DNA from: Slackia sp.
Lineage (GTDB): Bacteria; Actinomycetota; Coriobacteriia; Anaerosomatales; Anaerosomataceae
Direction: 5' to 3'
DNA: 64,000 bases
Assembly: GCA_020725885.1 (NCBI GenBank)
Contig: DYEA01000007.1
Span: forward strand, 310,001-374,000
A program made the position numbers and the translations under genes. Positions 52,901-61,231 of the stretch are shown here, in pieces. A model generated the notes under the pieces. That model was not told the origin of the DNA. It worked only from the letters and a program-made list of their open reading frames with translations, and made no database searches. Position 1 is the stretch's first letter, and every line of letters begins with the position of its first letter.

Positions 52901-53730
52901 GACCGGAAGTACACCGAGTGGATCGAGTTCGTGACGAGCGAGGTCCCGAACAGCGAGATGATGGCGAGCGCGAAGCACACGACCATGAGCCACGCCGCCC
53001 GGGCGCCTTTCCAGGCGTAGAACCGCCTCAGGTGCAGGTAGATGCCGAAGACGAGCCACGTCAGCAGCGACCACGACTCCACCGGGTCCCAGCCCCAGTA
53101 GCGGCCCCACGCGTTGTTCGCCCAGATCGCGCCCGTGAGCATGCCGATGCCCCAGAACGCGAACGCCAGGCCGCCGTACCGGTAGGCGAGCCCGTCGAGC
53201 TGCTCCGCGTCGAACGCGCCGCCAGACGCTCTGCGTCCCCGCGCCCGGCCAGCGAGGATCAGCACGGACGCCCCTAGCGACACCACCGCGGTCCCGAAGG
53301 CGAGGAAGTAGAAGCACACGTGCAGCACGAGCCACACGCCCGTGAACGTGGGCGGCAGCACTGAGACGCCGGCCCCCGAGTACAGCCCCAGGCCGAGCAG
53401 CAGGAACGCCACCGGGTAGGAGACGACGCGGACGGGCGCGAAGCCAGGCCGGCGCCAGACGAGCGCAAGCGTAAGCGCGCTCGTTGCAAGCGCGTAGGAC
53501 GACAGGTTCTCGAAGCGCGAGACGAAGGGTCCATGCCCCACGGCGACCCAGAGCACGGCGATCCCGGCCACGTGGACGGCAAGCCCCGCCGCGCCGGCCA
53601 GCCGCGAGACGCGGTCCGCGCCCGAGCGCGTCTTGCCGAGCGCGAAGACGGCGCCTGCCGACGCGATAGCGTACAGGACGGCTGCGGCAAGGTGCAGCAA
53701 CGCCGCTGCCTGGACCAGCTGCTGGCTCAC
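52897..53730 (-). CDS. ccsB: Cytochrome c biogenesis protein CcsB (CcsA/ResC family)
   Basis: This 277-residue polytopic protein has about eight helices and the haem-handling WWD motif (WGRYWGWDPVESWSLLTW, about residues 208-225). Conserved histidines lie near the second-last helix (YLHLRR) and at the end (NSIHSVY). With ResB it exports haem and attaches it to CXXCH motifs in System II maturation. It overlaps resB by four bases. Confidence 0.94.
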   Translation of the reverse strand: MSQQLVQAAALLHLAAAVLYAIASAGAVFALGKTRSGADRVSRLAGAAGLAVHVAGIAVLWVAVGHGPFVSRFENLSSYALATSALTLALVWRRPGFAPVRVVSYPVAFLLLGLGLYSGAGVSVLPPTFTGVWLVLHVCFYFLAFGTAVVSLGASVLILAGRARGRRASGGAFDAEQLDGLAYRYGGLAFAFWGIGMLTGAIWANNAWGRYWGWDPVESWSLLTWLVFGIYLHLRRFYAWKGARAAWLMVVCFALAIISLFGTSLVTNSIHSVYFRS

Positions 53731-55040
53731 GCGACCTCCTCTGCCTCGCCTCTCGCGGCCCGTTCGAGCGCCTTCAGCTCGTCACGATACCAATCCGCGA
53801 ACCGCGGCGCATACCAGTCTGCCCACACAGTGCCGTCCTCGGCCTTCCACACCGTGACCTCGCGAGGCACGAAGCCGTACAACAGCACGCCGCCGAGGAA
53901 GATGACGAAAAAGCTCGGGAACAGGATGCCGTACCCGCGGCTGCGGTCGATCGTGAGCACCGCCCAACGGAACACCGCATCCGCCGAGATGCGGTAGGGG
54001 CCGACAGTCGCCGCGTCGCCCTCCGAAAGCGTCGCCTGCCCGAGCCGCGTGCCGTCGCGCGTGAGCCGCACCGTGAGCACCGGCTGCGCGCCTGCGACCT
54101 CGTCCACCTCGCACTTGGCATCCAGGACGGTTCCGTCCGGCAGCTGGCGCGTGAGATACGACGCTTCTGACGCAGACGGCGGCTGCGGCATGTCGAGGCG
54201 CTGCTTGGTGCTGCCGGAAGAGCCGTCCACCGTGAGGAAGAACGCGTAGCCGACACGGTTCTCCTGGTGGTACCGCACGCCGTCGATGCGCCGCGGAGCG
54301 TTGACGGCCAGGTTCACGCGGCGCCAGCCCGCGGCGCCGCTCAGGACGTACGTGCACACGTAGCGCCGCGGCTCGCCGGTCGGCCAGAACGATGCGTCGA
54401 CGCGTTCGAGCGTGATGTCGACGGGAGCCACCGCAGGCGCCCCGAGCCAGCCGCGAGACGGATCCCCAAGCGGCGAGCCGGCCGGGACCGTCGCGCCCTC
54501 CACGAGCGCGAGCAGCCCTGTGCTCTGCGTGAGCGAGACTGCGGCCACGCCGACGCCCGCGAGCAGAAGGCCCGCATGCAGCACCGTGGCGCCGAGGAAA
54601 CCGAAGCGATGCTTGACGAACCGCGCGTCGCTCACGCTCGAAAATGTGCGCCGGTAGCCTTGGTCTCGAAGCACCTTGGCAAACACGGCAAGCTCAGGCA
54701 CTTCAAAACGAGCCCCCGTGCACGATCTTCGCTCTTTCGGAGAGCCTCTCAGACGACAGCTGTCTCGCTGCAAGATGGCTGCTGTGGCCCAAAGCAGCTG
54801 CAAGAACCCAACCGCAACCACAGCTATCGCGACAGCATGCATCAGCCCCTCCGCTGGACTTGAGCGGGAAGACTTGGATCCATCAGCGAGCCAGCTGGCC
54901 AGAATCGTGCTACGGAATGCGAGATACGCGCTTGCGCCTGCCGCCAGAACAGTGGACACGGTCACCGCGCGTCTGCGCAAGCACAAGAGACGGAGGGAAC
55001 GAAGAAGCGGACGCCACGGCAAGACCAGACAACCTACCAC
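53727..55040 (-). CDS. resB: ResB-like cytochrome c biogenesis protein
   Basis: This 437-residue membrane protein has three N-terminal helices (about 24-50, 66-90, 145-170) and one C-terminal helix (about 372-392). They frame a large extracytoplasmic domain (about 175-365), the layout of ResB/Ccs1. VKHRFGFLGATVLHAGLL carries a conserved His before the third helix. It uses a GTG that overlaps the cytochrome stop; no strong ribosome-binding site is seen, so the start is uncertain. It pairs with CcsB. Confidence 0.88.
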   Translation of the reverse strand: MVGCLVLPWRPLLRSLRLLCLRRRAVTVSTVLAAGASAYLAFRSTILASWLADGSKSSRSSPAEGLMHAVAIAVVAVGFLQLLWATAAILQRDSCRLRGSPKERRSCTGARFEVPELAVFAKVLRDQGYRRTFSSVSDARFVKHRFGFLGATVLHAGLLLAGVGVAAVSLTQSTGLLALVEGATVPAGSPLGDPSRGWLGAPAVAPVDITLERVDASFWPTGEPRRYVCTYVLSGAAGWRRVNLAVNAPRRIDGVRYHQENRVGYAFFLTVDGSSGSTKQRLDMPQPPSASEASYLTRQLPDGTVLDAKCEVDEVAGAQPVLTVRLTRDGTRLGQATLSEGDAATVGPYRISADAVFRWAVLTIDRSRGYGILFPSFFVIFLGGVLLYGFVPREVTVWKAEDGTVWADWYAPRFADWYRDELKALERAARGEAEEVA

Positions 55041-58000
55041 TCACCATTAGCAGGAGGGGTAGACCCCCCGTGGCTCGACGGCTGACATGCCGACACCACA
55101 AAGCAGTTGGACCGCGTGTTGCCGTCACCGCCAGTATAGCCAGTGAACACCAAGTTCGCCTTGTTCGCACCGTATGCATAGCGGGCCGGCATCTGACTGT
55201 TGGAGTCCCCGATGAACCCTTGCAGCCCGCCGCCGTGGGGAATCACTATGTGGCACCTGTAACACGGCGTGGATCGATGGTTGTTGTTTCCACCGATGTG
55301 GACCGTCGGTCCCGTGGTGGACGCCTGCACATAGTGGCATCGGCGACACAACAGGTTATCGTCGGCGTTGCTGAGGGTATACGCCGTTCCGCTCGCATTG
55401 AGCGGCCAGTAGCCCTTGAGGATATGCTTGATCGAAGACCCGTGGGGACCTGCCGCCACAGCGCTGAAATCGCCGTGGCAGTCAGAGCACATCATCGTCT
55501 GAGCGCCCACATTAGTCCACGGGCTCTTCATCCATGCGTTGTAGGCTGGCGCGTTGCCCGTCGTCACCGCGAGCACCGGGTGGTACGAGCGGTTGGCCGG
55601 GTTGAACTCCAGCGCCACGTCTGTCCACGCATCCGCACCCGCGCCGCCCCAGCTCGAGAGCGCGGCGTTCGTGCCGGTGGTATGGCACTTGAAGCAGACC
55701 TGGTACTCGTATGTGACGCTCGTGACGAGCGAGTACCTGCTCGCCGTCGGCGTCGTCCACAGCGAGAGCCCAGTCCAGTTCAGCGCATAGCCCCAGGCGC
55801 CCGCGAGCGCAGGTCCCGCGTAGTTCCCGTTCGTCCCGCCGACGGTGCGCGCCCCCTTCTTCGCGCTGTGCGGGTTGTGGCAGTCCGCGCATTCGATGTG
55901 CTTGCTTGTGGACTGCCCGATGTACGCTGTCGTCTCGTCCGAGGGCGACGCCTTATGCTTGCCTGAGTAGTTCTGCACCTTGTGGCCGTATGTGCGCTGC
56001 ATCTGCTGGTAAATCGCTACCGAGGTCGCGCTCATAGATGCGCGGCCGTAGCGGTCGAACTGGTAGCTCGCGGTCCACGTCGCACCCTGGCCGTCGACAG
56101 CCCGGCTGTGGCACTTGTAGCAGAAGCCCTCTTCGTACGGGTCTGCGATCGTGCCCCCGAGCGCCGCCAGTATCCGCGCCTCCGAGCTCAGGTGCACGCC
56201 GAAGGTCGCAAGCGTCCCGAGCGGCCCGCTCGCATCTTGATAGGTCTTGGTCATCGTGTCGTTGTGGCACTTCGCGCAATCCGCCCTGAACGGCGACGTG
56301 CCGAATGTCGAGACGACCGAGTACCTGTGCGCCGAGGCGGCGTAGCCCGTCGCGTCCACGCTCACGGTGTAGGTGGTGGGGGTGGTGGCGCTCACCTTCT
56401 GATCGGCGTTCTGCTTGGTGCGCTGCACCGAGTGGCACGACACGCAGATGCCCGGCGCGCCCGCCGTCCCCGGAGCGATGAAGTCCGTGTTGGTCACCGT
56501 CGCGCTGGCGGCGCCGATGGTCGTGCGGAGGTTCGCGCCGGTGTTGCTGTTGAAGAGGTCGTGGTCCGCGTGGCACGACACGCAGTACACGTCGGTGGGG
56601 GACGTCGGGTATGCGCTGGATGTGGCGGGCGCGTAGTCACCGTCGTAGGTCGACGAGCCGAGCACGTGGTGGTAGTACGAGAGCCGTGCGGTCCCGCCGG
56701 TCACCGAGCCGATGTTGTCCTCCATAGGCTGGTATTCGGAATGGCAGCCGTAGCACGCCATCCGGCCTCCCGAAGCACCCATCGTGGGGGCGTGCACATT
56801 CGGGCTGCTTGCGCCCGTGTACGTGCCGCCATGGCAGTCGTAGCAGCTCTTGGTCGACGACATCCCGTGGTGGTCGCCGCCGATCGTCTTCAAGCGCAGG
56901 TAGTTCTGATTCAGAGAGTAGCCCGCGGGCTTCGTCTGGCCGGGCAGCAGCGTGCCATCGCGGCGCAGGCCGTAGAACGTCATGTCGGGCGTGCAGGTCA
57001 CATACGCGCTCGCCGTCGCGTCCCAAACGCGGGGCGTCGCATCCGACGTCGAGTGGCAGCAGAAGCACAGCTTGCGCACGTCCGTCCCAGCGGTGATGAC
57101 GCTGCCGCCGCTGGTGGACGACTCCAGGCTGCGGCCCAAAGTGTCGGCGAGCAGCATCTTGTTGCCGCGCGCGGAGCCGTGCGGGTTGTGGCACTCGTAG
57201 CACGGAAGCGGCGCGTTCACGGGCAACGCGGCCCCGCCCGTCTTGATGCGGTGGCCGTTGGTGGCGTTCGTGTCGTCGGGCGTCTTGGTGGCGTACTGCT
57301 TTATGTTGACCGCGCCCGAAGCTTCCCACGAGCCGCCGCCATGGCAGGCGAAGCAGGAAGCTGCGTAATCGCCGTTCGTGCGGTCCTGCATGACCGTGGC
57401 GGTCGTCGGCGCGGCGAACGTCGCAAGCAAGCTGTCATAGCGGCTCACACCGCGGTGGCCGGCGTGGCACCAGAGGCAGTCGCCGCGTCCCCGTACGACG
57501 GTCGCGGTGGCCACGATCGGGTCGGGCACGGTGCCCGTCGGGATGGCCGAGTGGAGGTTCGCGCTCGCGCTGGTGTACACGCTCCGGCCAGGGAACGTGC
57601 CGTACAACGGGTACAGGTCAGCTCCCCGGATCGGCGACCAGGAGGCGGGATACGGGGTGCTCGTCGTCGACGTGAACCAGTCGTTCGCGTCGTTGTGGCA
57701 CGCGAAGCACCACGAGTTGTCGTTGGCGGAAGTCACTGCGTATGTGCCTGACGAGGTGACGATCGATGCCTTCGGCAGCCGCAGGTCGATGCCGTAGCGC
57801 CGGTGCGGCGAGTGGCAGCTCGCGCAGCCGTCAGTGAGATCCGGCGTGACGGTCGTGCCGGCGACCCCTTCCATGGCATGCCCGCTCGCCAGCGCGAAGG
57901 AGTTCGCGGGGGCGGTCTTCACGTTCGTGAGCGCGGCAGTACCGTCGTGGCAGACATAGCACGCCCCGGTCGACAAGGAATCTCCGGCAGACGACGTTGC

Positions 58001-58213
58001 AACCAGATTCGGACCGGCGGCCTGGTGCAGTCGATGGCACACCTGGCACGCCTTCGTGCTGTTCGTGAACACTGTGTGCGGGGCGACAGCGAAAGCCGCC
58101 TCAGGCTGGGCGATCGAGGCGAGGCTGAACACTGCGAGAAGAACCGTGCCAGACACGACGACGCGGAACGCGGCACCGCAAAGGGGACCGATTGCTCGTA
58201 TGCAGTTCCGCAT
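55034..58213 (-). CDS. Secreted multihaem c-type cytochrome, 19 CXXCH motifs
   Basis: This 1059-residue protein has an N-terminal signal (about 17-42, VVVSGTVLLAVFSLASIAQPEAAFA). Nineteen CXXCH haem-binding motifs are spread over residues about 55-1010, several followed by CHNPH or CHGG as in doubled-CXXCH/cytochrome c3-like modules. No C-terminal membrane helix or LPXTG signal is visible, so release or association with the cell surface is likely. It starts at the ATG at 58213 with AAAGGGGG upstream and ends overlapping resB. The adjacent System II genes are the expected maturation factors. A role in extracellular electron transfer is inferred from haem number and export. Confidence 0.93.
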   Translation of the reverse strand: MRNCIRAIGPLCGAAFRVVVSGTVLLAVFSLASIAQPEAAFAVAPHTVFTNSTKACQVCHRLHQAAGPNLVATSSAGDSLSTGACYVCHDGTAALTNVKTAPANSFALASGHAMEGVAGTTVTPDLTDGCASCHSPHRRYGIDLRLPKASIVTSSGTYAVTSANDNSWCFACHNDANDWFTSTTSTPYPASWSPIRGADLYPLYGTFPGRSVYTSASANLHSAIPTGTVPDPIVATATVVRGRGDCLWCHAGHRGVSRYDSLLATFAAPTTATVMQDRTNGDYAASCFACHGGGSWEASGAVNIKQYATKTPDDTNATNGHRIKTGGAALPVNAPLPCYECHNPHGSARGNKMLLADTLGRSLESSTSGGSVITAGTDVRKLCFCCHSTSDATPRVWDATASAYVTCTPDMTFYGLRRDGTLLPGQTKPAGYSLNQNYLRLKTIGGDHHGMSSTKSCYDCHGGTYTGASSPNVHAPTMGASGGRMACYGCHSEYQPMEDNIGSVTGGTARLSYYHHVLGSSTYDGDYAPATSSAYPTSPTDVYCVSCHADHDLFNSNTGANLRTTIGAASATVTNTDFIAPGTAGAPGICVSCHSVQRTKQNADQKVSATTPTTYTVSVDATGYAASAHRYSVVSTFGTSPFRADCAKCHNDTMTKTYQDASGPLGTLATFGVHLSSEARILAALGGTIADPYEEGFCYKCHSRAVDGQGATWTASYQFDRYGRASMSATSVAIYQQMQRTYGHKVQNYSGKHKASPSDETTAYIGQSTSKHIECADCHNPHSAKKGARTVGGTNGNYAGPALAGAWGYALNWTGLSLWTTPTASRYSLVTSVTYEYQVCFKCHTTGTNAALSSWGGAGADAWTDVALEFNPANRSYHPVLAVTTGNAPAYNAWMKSPWTNVGAQTMMCSDCHGDFSAVAAGPHGSSIKHILKGYWPLNASGTAYTLSNADDNLLCRRCHYVQASTTGPTVHIGGNNNHRSTPCYRCHIVIPHGGGLQGFIGDSNSQMPARYAYGANKANLVFTGYTGGDGNTRSNCFVVSACQPSSHGGSTPPANGEW

Positions 58214-58246
58214 CGTCACCCCCTTTGCGCCACCATTCACATGCGC

Positions 58247-58252
58247 AGTATA
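58247..58252 (-). promoter_or_regulatory. Possible -10 element of the cytochrome operon
   Basis: TATACT on the minus strand, 33 bases before the cytochrome ATG, in a 100-base gap that also holds an imperfect hairpin after the MBL gene (about 58287-58311). No -35 was recognised. Confidence 0.35.
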
Positions 58253-58313
58253 CGTGCCTGACCGCAAGACTGGCTACATGATAACACCTGAAGAGCCCCG
58301 TCTCTGGGCTTCA

Positions 58314-58928
58314 TCACGCCCTCGGGAAGAACGGGTTGATGCGTCGCTCTCGTCCGATGGTGGTGTCGGGCCCGTGCCCCGGATGCACGGCCGTCTCATC
58401 CGGCAGCGCCGCAAGCCGCGCGATGGAGCGCGCCATCGCCCTCGAGTCGCCCCCAGGAAAGTCAGTTCGCCCCACGCTGCCGGAGAACAGCGTGTCGCCC
58501 GTGAACAGGTGCCCCTCCCCGAGCAGGCAGATCGAACCGGGCGTGTGCCCTGGCGTGTGCAGAACCTCCAACCGGGCGCCAGCGGCCTCTACGGCATCCC
58601 CGTCAGCAAGCAACCGGTCCGCGGCCGGCGCCTCCACGTCGAAGCCGAAGATCCGCCCGCCGTTGCGGTCGGGCGAGGTGATCGCGTCCGCGTCGAGCTC
58701 GTGCACGAAAAGCGGCGCGCCGGTCTGCGTCACCAGCGCAGCAGCGGCTCCGATGTGGTCGAAGTGCCCGTGCGTGAGCACCACCGCCTCCACCGGCCGG
58801 CCGCCTATCACCTCAAGCAGCCGCACGGGCTCACCCGCCGGATCGATGACGATGAGCCGATCGCCGTCTTGCGACACGAGCCAGCAGTTCGTTTCCAGCG
58901 GACCGATGATGAGCCGCCTGACAATCAC
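58314..58928 (-). CDS. MBL-fold metallo-hydrolase (glyoxalase II-like)
   Basis: This 204-residue metallo-beta-lactamase-fold hydrolase has the di-metal motif VVLTHGHFDHIGAA, HTPGHTPGSICLL, FTGDTLFSGSVGRTDF and the final VHPGHGPDTTI. Length and motif spacing match the YcbL/GloB-like group acting on thioesters or S-D-lactoylglutathione-like substrates. The GTG overlaps the relA stop (GTGA). The relA-MBL-hisS neighbourhood is common in firmicutes; here the cytochrome genes intervene. Confidence 0.92.
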   Translation of the reverse strand: MIVRRLIIGPLETNCWLVSQDGDRLIVIDPAGEPVRLLEVIGGRPVEAVVLTHGHFDHIGAAAALVTQTGAPLFVHELDADAITSPDRNGGRIFGFDVEAPAADRLLADGDAVEAAGARLEVLHTPGHTPGSICLLGEGHLFTGDTLFSGSVGRTDFPGGDSRAMARSIARLAALPDETAVHPGHGPDTTIGRERRINPFFPRA

Positions 58929-61138
58929 GATCGCACCCGCTTCGCCCCATTCGGCTCCGGCAGGCTGCGGCGTGCGTCGAACACGCCGCCGACGCTGCGC
59001 ACCGAGTTCAGCACCTTCGTCAGCTGCTCCATGCTTCCCAACTCCAGCAAGAATCGCATCGTCGCGATGCCCTGCCGGTCCGTGGACACGGACGCCGAGA
59101 GCACGTTCACGCCGGCGTCGGCAAGCGCGATCGACACGTCTTGCAGCAGTCGCGTGCGGTCGAGCGCCTCGATCAAGATCTCGACCTGGTAGACGCTGGC
59201 CGCTCCCGTGTCCCACTCGACGGCGATGATGCGCTCGGGCTGCGAGAGCAGCTCGCGCGCGTTCGGGCAGTCCTTGCGGTGCACGGACACGCCGCGCCCG
59301 CGCGTGACGAACCCGACGATCTCGTCACCCGGCACCGGGTTGCAGCAGCGCGCGAGGCGGATGAGCAGGTCGTCGACGCCCGCGACGCGCACGCCGACGG
59401 GACTTCGGCGGCGCTTCGCGCGCGGCGGCGTCATCGGCTTGTCGAGCGGCAGCGCGGCCGGCCGCTCTTCTGGCTGCGGCTGCACCACGCCTTCGCGCGA
59501 CAGGTGCTTGATCAACTTCGTCGCGACCTGCCTGGGGCTTTGCTTGCCAGCGCCGATCTGCGCGAGCAGGTCGTCGGCCGTCGCAAAGTTCATCTCCTTC
59601 GCGACCGCTTCGAGCGCCTTGCCGACCCCGTGGCTCCCGAGCCCAAGCCCGTGCTTGCGCAGCGCCTTCAGCAACTCCTCGCGTCCGGTCTGCAGGTCAT
59701 CCGTGCGCGCGACCTTGCTGAAGTACGCCTTGATCTTCGAGCGCGCCGACGAGGTCTTGACGATGGCCAGCCAGTCCCGCGACGGGCTCGCGTTCTTCGA
59801 CGTCAAGATCTCGACGCGGTCGCCCATCTGGAGCTCGTACGAGAGCGGCACGATGCTGCCGTTCACCTTCGCACCGACGCAGTGGTGGCCGACCTCGGTA
59901 TGGATCGCGTACGCGAAGTCGATGGGCGTCGAGCCGCGCCGAAGCGAGATGACGTCGCCTTTCGGCGTGAAGACGAAGACCTCGTCTTCGAACAGGTCGA
60001 TCTTGAGCGCCTCCATGAACTCGCGCGGGTCCTTGAGCTCGGTCTGCCACTCGAGCATCTGGCGGAGCCAGGCGAGCCGCTCGTCGAAGGACTCGTCGCG
60101 CCCGCCTTCTTTGTAGCGCCAGTGCGCCGCGATGCCGTACTCGGCGGTGCGGTGCATCTCTTCGGTGCGGATCTGGATCTCGAGCGGACGGCCGGCAGGC
60201 CCGATGACCGTGGTGTGCAGCGACTGGTACATGTTGAACTTCGGCATCGCCACGTAGTCTTTGAACCGGCCGGGGACCGGCTTCCAGATGGAGTGGACGG
60301 TGCCGAGCGCGCCGTAGCAGTCCTTCACTGAGCCTACGATGACGCGCAGCGCGATGAGGTCGTAGATCTCCGAGAAGTCTTTCCCGCGCTGCGTCATCTT
60401 CTGGTAGATGCTGTACAGGTGCTTGGGCCGGCCAGATATCTCCGAGGCGATGCCGACGGCCTCGAGCTCGCTTCTGAGCTGCTGGATCACCTGCTCCAGG
60501 TACTCCTCGCGGGCAGCGCGGCTCTCGGCCACCATCCGCTGGATCTGGTTGAACTTCTTCGGCTCCAGGTAGAAGAACGCCAGGTCTTCGAGCTCCCACT
60601 TGATCTGCGAGATGCCGAGGCGGTGCGCGAGCGGCGCGTAGATCTCCATCGTCTCGATGGCCTTCTCGCGCTGCTTCTCGGGCGGGAGCGCCGACAGCGT
60701 CCGCATGTTGTGCAGGCGGTCGGCGAGCTTGATGAGGATGACCCGGATGTCCTTGGCCATCGCGATGAGCATCTTGCGCAGGTTCTGTGACTGCGCCTCG
60801 GCCACCGTCGAGTACTTGATGCGGCCCAGCTTGGTGACGCCATCGACGAGCGCGGCGACCTCGGGCCCGAACCGGGCGCGGATCTCGGCAAGCTTCACGC
60901 CGCTGTCCTCGACGACGTCGTGCAGGAGCGCGGCCTGGAGCGTGATGGTGTCGAGGTGGAGCTCGGCGAGGATCTTCGTGACCTCGAGCGGGTGCGAGAC
61001 GAACTCCTCGCCGGACTTGCGCTGCTGCCCGGCGTGCTTCTCGAGCGCGAAGGTGTACGCGTCGCGCAGCCCAGAGAGGTCGGCGCCTGGGCTGTACGAC
61101 CGGACGATGGCTTCGATGGACTCGATGGTCGCCGGCAC
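58925..61138 (-). CDS. rel: RelA/SpoT-family (p)ppGpp synthetase/hydrolase
   Basis: This 737-residue long RSH protein has an HD hydrolase domain (about 45-180; LLHDVVEDSG, RLHNMRTL) and a synthetase domain (about 230-350; DLIALRVIV, GRFKDYVAMPKFNMYQSLH). TGS (about 390-450; VFVFTPKGDVISL), the Cys motif RLARCCNPVPGDEI, and ACT (about 655-730) follow. The HDxxED motif is intact and the synthetase loop is RFKD, the form found in bifunctional enzymes. It should both make and degrade the alarmone. GAGGTG lies five bases before the ATG. Confidence 0.96.
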   Translation of the reverse strand: MPATIESIEAIVRSYSPGADLSGLRDAYTFALEKHAGQQRKSGEEFVSHPLEVTKILAELHLDTITLQAALLHDVVEDSGVKLAEIRARFGPEVAALVDGVTKLGRIKYSTVAEAQSQNLRKMLIAMAKDIRVILIKLADRLHNMRTLSALPPEKQREKAIETMEIYAPLAHRLGISQIKWELEDLAFFYLEPKKFNQIQRMVAESRAAREEYLEQVIQQLRSELEAVGIASEISGRPKHLYSIYQKMTQRGKDFSEIYDLIALRVIVGSVKDCYGALGTVHSIWKPVPGRFKDYVAMPKFNMYQSLHTTVIGPAGRPLEIQIRTEEMHRTAEYGIAAHWRYKEGGRDESFDERLAWLRQMLEWQTELKDPREFMEALKIDLFEDEVFVFTPKGDVISLRRGSTPIDFAYAIHTEVGHHCVGAKVNGSIVPLSYELQMGDRVEILTSKNASPSRDWLAIVKTSSARSKIKAYFSKVARTDDLQTGREELLKALRKHGLGLGSHGVGKALEAVAKEMNFATADDLLAQIGAGKQSPRQVATKLIKHLSREGVVQPQPEERPAALPLDKPMTPPRAKRRRSPVGVRVAGVDDLLIRLARCCNPVPGDEIVGFVTRGRGVSVHRKDCPNARELLSQPERIIAVEWDTGAASVYQVEILIEALDRTRLLQDVSIALADAGVNVLSASVSTDRQGIATMRFLLELGSMEQLTKVLNSVRSVGGVFDARRSLPEPNGAKRVRS

Positions 61139-61194
61139 GTGCTCACCTCGGTGCGGCGGACGCTCGCGAAGCGGCCGCAGCGGACGGGAGCATA

Positions 61195-61200
61195 AGTATA
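61195..61200 (-). promoter_or_regulatory. Possible -10 element of rel
   Basis: TATACT on the minus strand, 57 bases before the rel ATG in the 93-base gap after recJ. No clear -35; the spacer region is very GC-rich. Confidence 0.35.
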
Positions 61201-61231
61201 CGCGCTGGAAGCGCCGAGCGGCCGCGGAAGC

